64,000 nt of DNA from Streptomyces hiroshimensis (GTDB taxonomy: Bacteria > Actinomycetota > Actinomycetes > Streptomycetales > Streptomycetaceae): positions 99,121 through 163,120 of the forward strand of contig NZ_BMUT01000016.1 of assembly GCF_014650335.1 (NCBI RefSeq). Reading direction: 5' to 3'. Numbering within the stretch: the first letter of the stretch is position 1; every line of letters begins with the position of its first letter. Below, in pieces: positions 26,284 to 32,506 of the stretch. Made by a program: the position numbers and the translations under genes. Under the pieces are notes generated by a model. The model was not told the origin of the DNA. It ran no database searches and saw only the letters and a program-made list of their open reading frames with translations.

Positions 26284-27282
26284 ATGAGCAAGTCAGGCAT
26301 GGGCATGGGTCTGTTGGGGCTCAGCACGGCGGAAGAGGACATCTACCGGCATTTTCTGCGCAATCCCGGCACAGCTGCCGAGGACATCCACCTGAGGATC
26401 CACGCCCCGAAGAACACCGTCCACACCGCCCTGGACCGGCTGTACGGGCTCGGCCTGCTGCGCCGCGCCGGCGACGGGGCCGTCACCGCGGCCGACCCGG
26501 AGGTCGCCGTGGACCGCCTCACCGACCTGCGGCTCCGCGAGCTCCACCACGAGCTGCAACAGGTCACCCAGGCCCGCCACCTCATCGCGGAGCTGCGCGT
26601 GGAGCAGGGGCTGCGCACCCCCGCGCCCAAGGGCGTGGAGCGCATGGAGGACCTCTCCCAGATCCGCAATCGCATCGACGACCTGGCCTTCTTCGCCCGC
26701 GAGGAGATCCTGTCCGTCGAGCCCTACACCGCGCTCACCCAGGAGAACATCGACCACGCCCGGCCGCTGGACACCCGCTGTCTGCGCCGCGGCGTACGGA
26801 TCCGCAACGTCGTCCTCAAGGAGGCGCTCGACCACCCGCCGACCGTCGCCTACCTGCGCGAACTCACCGCGCAGGGCGCCCGTATCCGCGTCGCCCGCGA
26901 TATCTCCGAGCGGATCCTCGTCTACGACCGGCACACCGCGCTGGTGCCCGCCGACCCCGACGACACCTCGCGCGGCGCCCTGATCGCCCAGGAGGCGGGC
27001 CTGGTCGCCAACATCCTGGCGCTGTTCGAGAAGATCTGGGACCAGGCCACCGACCTCGCCGCACTGATCGAGGAACCGGCCGAAGGGGCCGCCGGGCTCT
27101 CCGCCGTGGAACAGCGGGTCCTGGAGTCGATGTGCCGCGTCGGCAAGGACGAGATCGGCGCCCGTGACCTGGGCATCTCCGTGCGCACCTACCGCCGCCA
27201 CGTTGCGGACCTGCTGCGCGTCCTCGACGCCTCCAGCCGGGCGCACGCCGCGCTGCTGGCGCGGGAGCGCGGCTGGATCTAG
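26284..27282 (+). CDS. TrmB/LuxR-type transcriptional regulator
   Basis: Encodes 332 residues from the ATG at 26284 (GGGGGAA upstream). An N-terminal winged helix of TrmB type (STAEEDIYRHFLRNPGTAAEDIHLRIHAPKNTVHTALDRLYGLGLL) leads to a PLD-like sensor region (about 120-255) and a C-terminal LuxR-like helix-turn-helix (LSAVEQRVLESMCRVGKDEIGARDLGISVRTYRRHVADLL). This architecture is frequent beside Streptomyces biosynthetic clusters; here it probably controls the lanthipeptide genes. Ligand unknown. Confidence 0.8.
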   Translation: MSKSGMGMGLLGLSTAEEDIYRHFLRNPGTAAEDIHLRIHAPKNTVHTALDRLYGLGLLRRAGDGAVTAADPEVAVDRLTDLRLRELHHELQQVTQARHLIAELRVEQGLRTPAPKGVERMEDLSQIRNRIDDLAFFAREEILSVEPYTALTQENIDHARPLDTRCLRRGVRIRNVVLKEALDHPPTVAYLRELTAQGARIRVARDISERILVYDRHTALVPADPDDTSRGALIAQEAGLVANILALFEKIWDQATDLAALIEEPAEGAAGLSAVEQRVLESMCRVGKDEIGARDLGISVRTYRRHVADLLRVLDASSRAHAALLARERGWI

Positions 27283-27318
27283 CGACCGGATCCGGTGGCC
27301 CGGGCCGGGCGGCCCGCA

Positions 27319-27570
27319 CTAGCGGACCGCCTGCCACCCCCGCAGTCCGCCGGCGGCGAGCACACCGGCCAGCCACGCCTCGACGGCGTCGGGGCCCGCG
27401 CCGCCGACGGGCTGCACCCGGAGCAGGATCCGCTCCTCCTGGAGCCGCCAACTGCAGTCCCAGCCCGCGGGCAAGGCACCCACGAGCCTGATCACGGCCG
27501 TCTCGGGGGGAGCGGCAGTGGGCGCGGCACGCCCCACCACCGCTTCCGTGAACTCTGTCCTCGCCACCAC
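27319..27570 (-). CDS. Small hypothetical protein
   Basis: Encodes 83 residues from a GTG at 27570, preceded by GGAGG at 7-base spacing; a second GTG follows directly. No family recognised. The sequence (AVIRLVGALPAGWDCSWRLQEERILLRVQPVGG) looks like a small alpha/beta soluble domain. A terminator-like hairpin separates it from the secreted-peptide gene upstream, so it is probably transcribed separately. Confidence 0.5.
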   Translation of the reverse strand: MVARTEFTEAVVGRAAPTAAPPETAVIRLVGALPAGWDCSWRLQEERILLRVQPVGGAGPDAVEAWLAGVLAAGGLRGWQAVR

Positions 27571-27607
27571 GCCGTCTCCTCCGATTCGTTTTCCTGCGTA
27601 CACGGCA

Positions 27608-27641
27608 AAGCCCCGGCCTGCCACATCGCAGACCGGGGCTT
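27608..27641 (-). terminator. Terminator after the small secreted peptide gene
   Basis: AAGCCCCGG-C-CTGC (27608-27621) pairs with GCAG-A-CCGGGGCTT (27628-27641), a 13-14 base stem with one mismatch and a 6-base loop, located 18 bases beyond the stop of the gene at 27659-27889. Confidence 0.75.
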
Positions 27642-27658
27642 CAAAGCCGACTTCTTTG

Positions 27659-27889
27659 TCACTGCCACCCGTTAACACGGTGACAGACCGGCAGACGGTC
27701 GACGACCTTGACCGGTATCCCGCACAGACCGCGCAGCCCGTGCAGCTCGTACGAGCCCTGCGCCGCACGCACATCCGACGGGGCGGACGCGGACGCGGCC
27801 GCCGCCGTGCCCGGCAGTGCGAAGACCGCCAGGGACACCCCCGGAACGAGAACTGCGGCGGCCTTCTTGACGAGCTGTCCGGTCTTCAC
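27659..27889 (-). CDS. Small secreted peptide with two cysteines
   Basis: Encodes 76 residues from a GTG at 27889 (GGGGGA upstream). A classical signal peptide is present: KKAAAVLVPGVSLAVFALP followed by an Ala/Ser-rich cleavage region. The mature part of about 40 residues carries two Cys (LRGLCGIPVKV and RLPVCHRVNGW) that could form one disulfide. I do not recognise a family. Small exported peptides of this size in Streptomyces include chaplin-like and signalling proteins, but no chaplin motif is present. Confidence 0.6.
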   Translation of the reverse strand: MKTGQLVKKAAAVLVPGVSLAVFALPGTAAAASASAPSDVRAAQGSYELHGLRGLCGIPVKVVDRLPVCHRVNGWQ

Positions 27890-28023
27890 GTTTTCCCCCA
27901 ACGTCGTTGTCTCCGTGTCTCCGTGGGGAAGACTCTGCCAGCGGAGGCGCAGCGTCCGGCCGGGAAAAGCTGTCAGGTTGCTGCAGTGGACACACAGCTT
28001 CATGCCAGCGGCCGGGCACGCGA

Positions 28024-28058
28024 AAGGGCCGGGTGAGCGCAGTGCTCACCCGGCCCTT
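28024..28058 (-). terminator. Terminator of the dnaK operon
   Basis: A 15-base perfect stem (AAGGGCCGGGTGAGC, loop GCAGT) starts 18 bases after the hspR stop codon. Confidence 0.87.
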
Positions 28059-28075
28059 CCCGGTTGCGTGTACCG

Positions 28076-28525
28076 CTACTGGTCGCGGCGGGGCCGCCAC
28101 ACCACCAGCGCGCTCGTCTGCTGGACGTCCGTGTACGGGACCAGGTCGCGGCGGTACGAGGCGTGGACCGCGGCCTCCGCCTGCTGCCGGGCCGCGGCGG
28201 CGCCCTCGACGGCGCCCTGCAGCTCGGCGACGCGCGCCTTGAGCGCGGCCACCTGGTTCTCCAGCTCGATGATGCGCTTGATGCCGGCCAGGTTGATGCC
28301 CTCGTCCTGGCTCAGCTGCTGCACCTGCCGCAGCTGCTCGATGTCCCGCGCGGAATAGCGGCGGCCGCGCCCGGCTGCGCGGTCGGGTGAGACCAGGCCG
28401 AGCCGGTCGTACTGCCGGAGGGTCTGCGGGTGCAGGCCCGACAGCTGCGCGGCGACCGAGATGACGTAGACCGGCGACTCGTCGGTCAGCTCGTACGGAT
28501 TGCGCCGTCGGCCGGTCCCATCCAT
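28076..28525 (-). CDS. hspR: Heat-shock repressor HspR
   Basis: Encodes 149 residues from the ATG at 28525, four bases after the dnaJ stop. It is a MerR-family DNA-binding protein: VYVISVAAQLSGLHPQTLRQYDRLGLVSPDRAAGRGRRYSARDIEQLRQVQQLSQDEGINLAGIKRIIELE covers the winged helix and the start of the dimerisation coiled coil. HspR represses its own operon with DnaK as co-repressor by binding HAIR sequences. Matching HAIR sites are present upstream of dnaK and clpB in this window. Confidence 0.95.
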   Translation of the reverse strand: MDGTGRRRNPYELTDESPVYVISVAAQLSGLHPQTLRQYDRLGLVSPDRAAGRGRRYSARDIEQLRQVQQLSQDEGINLAGIKRIIELENQVAALKARVAELQGAVEGAAAARQQAEAAVHASYRRDLVPYTDVQQTSALVVWRPRRDQ

Positions 28526-28529
28526 GAGG

Positions 28530-29708
28530 TCACGCTCCCTTCGCGGCCTGGAAGAGCTCTGCCCGCGGGTCGTGGTCCGCGGTGGCCTCACGGTAGGTCT
28601 GCAGGGCTTCCCGGGCCTTGTCGCCGAGATCCTTGGGTACGGTCACCTCCACGGTGACCAGCAGGTCGCCCCGGGTGCCGTCCTTGCGCACCGCGCCCTT
28701 GCCGCGGGCGCGCATCGTGCGGCCGTTGGGCGTGCCGGGCGGCAGCTTGAGGGTGACCGGGGGGCCGCCGAGGGTGGGCACCTTGATCTCGCCGCCGAGG
28801 ACCGCCTCCGGGAAGGTGACGGGCACGGTGACGGTGAGGTTGTCGTCCTTGCGGCCGAAGACGGGGTGCGTGCCGACGTGCACGACGACGTAGAGATCGC
28901 CGCTGGGCCCGCCGCGCTCGCCCGGGGCGCCCTTGCCGCGCAGCCGGATCCGCTGGCCGTCGGAGACTCCGGCGGGGATGCGGACCTGCATGGTGCGGGA
29001 GGACTTGGCGCGACCGCTGCCGTGGCAGACGTCGCAGGGGTTCTCCGGGATGAGGCCGCGGCCCTTGCAGTCGGGGCACGGGTCGGTGATGGAGAAGCCG
29101 CCGCCGGAGCCGTGCGAGACCTGGCCGGTGCCGACACAGGTCGGGCAGACGCGAGGCGTACCGTTTTTGTCGCCGGTGCCGGAGCAGGCCTTGCAGGCCG
29201 CCGAGGAGGACATCCGCAGGGGCACGGTGGCCCCGTCGACCGCCTCGGTGAAGTTCAGCGACACCTCGGACTCGATGTCCTGGCCGCGGCGCGGCTGGGT
29301 GCGCGTGCCGCCGCGGTTGAACAGGCCGCCGAAGACATCGCCGAGACCGCCGCCGAAGCCGCCGGTGCCGGCTCCGCCGCCCCCGCCCTGGGCGCCTCCG
29401 AAGAGGTCGCCCAGGTCGAAGTTGAAGGAGCCGCCGCCCGCGCCGCCCGGCCCCGGGCGGAAGCCGCCGTTGCCGAAGAGGGCGCGGGCGTCGTCGTACT
29501 CCTTGCGCCGCTTGGGGTCGGCCAGGACGTCGTTCGCCTCGGAGATCTCCTTGAAGCGCTCCTCGGCCTTGGCGTCGCCCTTGTTGGCGTCCGGGTGGTA
29601 CTCGCGGGCGAGCTTCCGGTACGCCTTCTTGATCTCGGCCTCGGTGGCGTCCTTGGGGACACCGAGAACCTTGTAGTAGTCCTTCTCCAGGAAGTCCTTC
29701 GTGCTCAT
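28530..29708 (-). CDS. dnaJ: Chaperone DnaJ
   Basis: Encodes 392 residues. The J-domain has the HPD motif (LAREYHPDANKG); a long Gly/Phe-rich linker follows, then four zinc-binding repeats CKACSGTG, CPTCVGTG, CPDCKGRG and CDVCHGSG, and the C-terminal substrate-binding barrels. It is a full type I DnaJ that stimulates the DnaK ATPase. In the dnaK-grpE-dnaJ-hspR operon, as in other Streptomyces. Confidence 0.97.
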   Translation of the reverse strand: MSTKDFLEKDYYKVLGVPKDATEAEIKKAYRKLAREYHPDANKGDAKAEERFKEISEANDVLADPKRRKEYDDARALFGNGGFRPGPGGAGGGSFNFDLGDLFGGAQGGGGGAGTGGFGGGLGDVFGGLFNRGGTRTQPRRGQDIESEVSLNFTEAVDGATVPLRMSSSAACKACSGTGDKNGTPRVCPTCVGTGQVSHGSGGGFSITDPCPDCKGRGLIPENPCDVCHGSGRAKSSRTMQVRIPAGVSDGQRIRLRGKGAPGERGGPSGDLYVVVHVGTHPVFGRKDDNLTVTVPVTFPEAVLGGEIKVPTLGGPPVTLKLPPGTPNGRTMRARGKGAVRKDGTRGDLLVTVEVTVPKDLGDKAREALQTYREATADHDPRAELFQAAKGA

Positions 29709-29756
29709 CCTCGGTGTCCCTCCTTCCGTTCCCTGCGGTGATTCATCGGGTCAGCG

Positions 29757-30434
29757 TCAGCCCTTGTCCGGGCCACCGCTCTCCTCGTCGGAGCCGGAGC
29801 CGGAGCCCGAGCCGGCGTCCTCGCCCTCGCCCTTGGCGCCCTGGGCACCCGGCTGAGGCTCGGCGACGGCGACCCGCGCGGGGCGGATCGTGCGCTCGCC
29901 GATCCGATACCCCGGCTGCAGAATCTGCACGCACGTGGTCTCGGTGACGTCGGGCGCGTAGCTGTGCATCAGCGCCTCGTGCACCAGCGGGTCGAAGGGC
30001 TCGCCCTCCTTGCCGAACTGCTGCAGCCCCATCTTGGCGGCGACCGTCTCCAGGGACTCGGCGACGGACTTGAAGCCGCCGACGAGCTCGCCGTGGTCAC
30101 GGGCGCGGCCGATGTCGTCGAGCGTGGGCAGGAGCTCGGACAGGAGGTTCGCGACGGCGATCTCCTTGACCGTGACCCGGTCCCGCTCGACCCGGCGGCG
30201 GTAGTTCTGGTACTCCGCCTGGAGGCGCTGGAGGTCCGCGGTGCGCTCGCCGAGCGCAGCCTGGGCCTGGTCCAGCTGGGCCTTCAGACCCACTTCCACC
30301 AGCTCTTCGCCGGAGGGGGCAGAGCCCGGGCCCGCCTTGTCGGCGGACCCGGCGCCCTGCGCCGCTTCTTCGGAGTCGGCGGCGTCGGAGGGGCCTTCAG
30401 GCTTCTCGTCAAAGCCCGGGGTCTCCTCCGTCAC
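29757..30434 (-). CDS. grpE: Nucleotide exchange factor GrpE
   Basis: Encodes 225 residues from a GTG at 30434 that overlaps the dnaK stop (GTGA). An acidic N-terminal tail is followed by the dimerising coiled coil (LKAQLDQAQAALGERTADLQRLQAEYQNYRRRVERDR) and the beta domain (FDPLVHEALMH, VLQPGYRIGERTIRPARVAVA pattern). The C-terminal tail is a Gly/Ser/Glu-rich extension. It releases ADP from DnaK. Confidence 0.96.
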   Translation of the reverse strand: MTEETPGFDEKPEGPSDAADSEEAAQGAGSADKAGPGSAPSGEELVEVGLKAQLDQAQAALGERTADLQRLQAEYQNYRRRVERDRVTVKEIAVANLLSELLPTLDDIGRARDHGELVGGFKSVAESLETVAAKMGLQQFGKEGEPFDPLVHEALMHSYAPDVTETTCVQILQPGYRIGERTIRPARVAVAEPQPGAQGAKGEGEDAGSGSGSGSDEESGGPDKG

Positions 30435-32296
30435 GCCGCACCGCCCTTGGCGTCCTTGGGCTTCTCGTCGTCCACGATCTCGGCGTCGACGACGTCGTCC
30501 TCGGCCTTGGCGTGGCCGGCACCGGCGCCCGCACCCTCGGCGCCCGCGGCACCCTGGGCGGCCTGGGCGTCGGCGTACATGGCCTGGCCCAGCTTCTGGG
30601 AGACGGCGGCGACCTTCTCCGTGGCGGTGCGGATCTCGGCCGTGTCCTCGCCCTTGAGCTTCTCCTTCAGCTCGGTGAGCGCGGTCTCGACCTCGGTCTT
30701 CACGTCCGCCGGGACCTTGTCCTCGTTGTCCTTGAGGAACTTCTCGGTCTGGTAGACGAGCTGCTCGCCCTGGTTGCGGGACTCGGCGGCCTCACGGCGC
30801 GCGTGGTCCTCCTCGGCGTACTTCTCGGCCTCTTCGCGCATCCGGTTGACCTCGTCCTTCGGCAGCGAGGAGCCACCGGTGACGGTCATCTTCTGCTCCT
30901 TGCCCGTGCCGAGGTCCTTCGCGGTCACGTGCATGATGCCGTTGGCGTCGATGTCGAAGGCGACCTCGATCTGCGGGACACCGCGCGGGGCCGGCGGCAG
31001 ACCGGTCAGCTCGAACATGCCGAGCTTCTTGTTGTACGCCGCGATCTCGCGCTCGCCCTGGTAGACCTGGATCTGCACGGACGGCTGGTTGTCCTCGGCC
31101 GTCGTGAAGATCTCGGACCGCTTGGTCGGGATCGTGGTGTTGCGCTCGATGAGCTTGGTCATGATGCCGCCCTTGGTCTCGATGCCGAGGGACAGCGGGG
31201 TGACGTCGAGGAGCAGGACGTCCTTGACCTCACCCTTGAGGACACCGGCCTGCAGGGCGGCGCCGATGGCGACGACCTCGTCCGGGTTGACGCCCTTGTT
31301 GGCCTCGTTGCCGCCGGTCAGCTCCTTGACGAGCTCGGCGACGGCGGGCATACGGGTGGAGCCGCCGACGAGGACCACGTGGTCGATCTCGGAGAGGGCG
31401 ATGCCCGCGTCCTTGATGACGTTGTGGAACGGGGTCTTGCAGCGCTCCAGGAGATCCGCGGTGAGCTGCTGGAACTGGGCGCGCGTGAGCTTCTCGTCCA
31501 GGTGCAGCGGGCCCTCGGCGGAGGCCGTGATGTAGGGCAGGTTGATCGTGGTCTCGGTGGACGAGGACAGCTCGATCTTCGCCTTCTCCGCGGCCTCGCG
31601 GAGACGCTGGAGAGCCATCTTGTCCTTGGACAGGTCCACGCCGTGACCGTTGGCGAACTGCTTGACCAGGTAGTCGACGACGCGCTGGTCCCAGTCGTCA
31701 CCACCGAGGTGGTTGTCACCGTTGGTGGCCTTGACCTCGACCACGCCGTCGCCGATCTCAAGGAGCGAGACGTCGAAGGTGCCGCCACCGAGGTCGAAGA
31801 CGAGGATGGTCTGGTCGTCCTTGTCGAGACCGTAGGCCAGGGCGGCCGCGGTGGGCTCGTTGACGATACGCAGGACGTTCAGGCCCGCGATCTCGCCGGC
31901 CTCCTTGGTGGCCTGACGCTCGGAGTCGTTGAAGTACGCCGGGACGGTGATGACCGCGTCCGTGACCTTCTCGCCCAGGTACGCCTCGGCGTCGCGCTTC
32001 AGCTTCTGCAGGATGAAGGCGCTCATCTGCTGCGGGTTGAAGTCCTTGCCGTCCAGGTTGATCTTCCAGTCAGTGCCCATGTGGCGCTTGACGGAGCGGA
32101 TCGTCCGGTCGACGTTGGTGACGGCCTGACGCTTGGCGACCTCGCCGACGAGCACCTCGCCGTTCTTCGCGAAGGCGACGACGGACGGCGTGGTCCTGGC
32201 GCCCTCGGCGTTGGTGATGACGGTGGGCTCACCGCCTTCGAGAACACTGACGACGGAGTTCGTCGTACCCAGGTCGATGCCGACCGCACGTGCCAT
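30431..32296 (-). CDS. dnaK: Chaperone DnaK (Hsp70)
   Basis: Encodes 621 residues from the ATG at 32296 with GGAGG upstream. Hsp70 signatures are all present: VGIDLGTTNSVV, ILVFDLGGGTFDVSLL, VVLVGGSTRMPAV, the interdomain linker DVLLLDVTPLSLGIE, and a substrate-binding domain ending in an Ala/Gly-rich tail with an acidic end. First gene of the heat-shock operon; two HAIR elements flank its promoter, so HspR should repress it. Confidence 0.98.
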   Translation of the reverse strand: MARAVGIDLGTTNSVVSVLEGGEPTVITNAEGARTTPSVVAFAKNGEVLVGEVAKRQAVTNVDRTIRSVKRHMGTDWKINLDGKDFNPQQMSAFILQKLKRDAEAYLGEKVTDAVITVPAYFNDSERQATKEAGEIAGLNVLRIVNEPTAAALAYGLDKDDQTILVFDLGGGTFDVSLLEIGDGVVEVKATNGDNHLGGDDWDQRVVDYLVKQFANGHGVDLSKDKMALQRLREAAEKAKIELSSSTETTINLPYITASAEGPLHLDEKLTRAQFQQLTADLLERCKTPFHNVIKDAGIALSEIDHVVLVGGSTRMPAVAELVKELTGGNEANKGVNPDEVVAIGAALQAGVLKGEVKDVLLLDVTPLSLGIETKGGIMTKLIERNTTIPTKRSEIFTTAEDNQPSVQIQVYQGEREIAAYNKKLGMFELTGLPPAPRGVPQIEVAFDIDANGIMHVTAKDLGTGKEQKMTVTGGSSLPKDEVNRMREEAEKYAEEDHARREAAESRNQGEQLVYQTEKFLKDNEDKVPADVKTEVETALTELKEKLKGEDTAEIRTATEKVAAVSQKLGQAMYADAQAAQGAAGAEGAGAGAGHAKAEDDVVDAEIVDDEKPKDAKGGAA

Positions 32297-32314
32297 GTCG
32301 ATTCCTCCAGCTGA

Positions 32315-32335
32315 CTTGAGTGGAACAGACTCAAG
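32315..32335. promoter_or_regulatory. HspR box (HAIR 1) at dnaK
   Basis: CTTGAGT-GGAACAG-ACTCAAG, an exact match to the HspR-associated inverted repeat consensus CTTGAGT-N7-ACTCAAG. It overlaps the proposed -10 edge and transcription start of dnaK. Confidence 0.95.
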
Positions 32336-32362
32336 CGTGCAATGCGGATCCGATTCTGTCAA
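32334..32362 (-). promoter_or_regulatory. Candidate dnaK promoter
   Basis: Reading the minus strand, TTGACA (32362-32357) and CACGCT (32339-32334) are 17 bases apart. The -35 is a perfect sigma70-type hexamer; the -10 is weak. The two HAIR elements lie on either side. Confidence 0.6.
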
Positions 32363-32366
32363 CGGA

Positions 32367-32387
32367 GCTGAGTCGAGGGGGCTCAAC
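32367..32387. promoter_or_regulatory. Second, imperfect HspR box (HAIR 2) at dnaK
   Basis: GCTGAGT-CGAGGGG-GCTCAAC, five of seven matches in each arm and exact spacing, upstream of the -35. Multiple HAIR copies at dnaK are known in Streptomyces coelicolor. Confidence 0.65.
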
Positions 32388-32506
32388 TCTTATGCGGGCC
32401 TTATGCGCAGCGGGTGGGGGCGGGGAATCGTTTCTGCAGGTCAGGCGGGTGTTGTGGGTGCGGTGACCGGATCTATCCTCGTCCCCCTCGGGGGAGGGGG
32501 ACGGCC

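Noticed and set aside
30512..32314. 600-codon frame antisense to dnaK
   Set aside because: Shadow of DnaK; no start signal or known motif.
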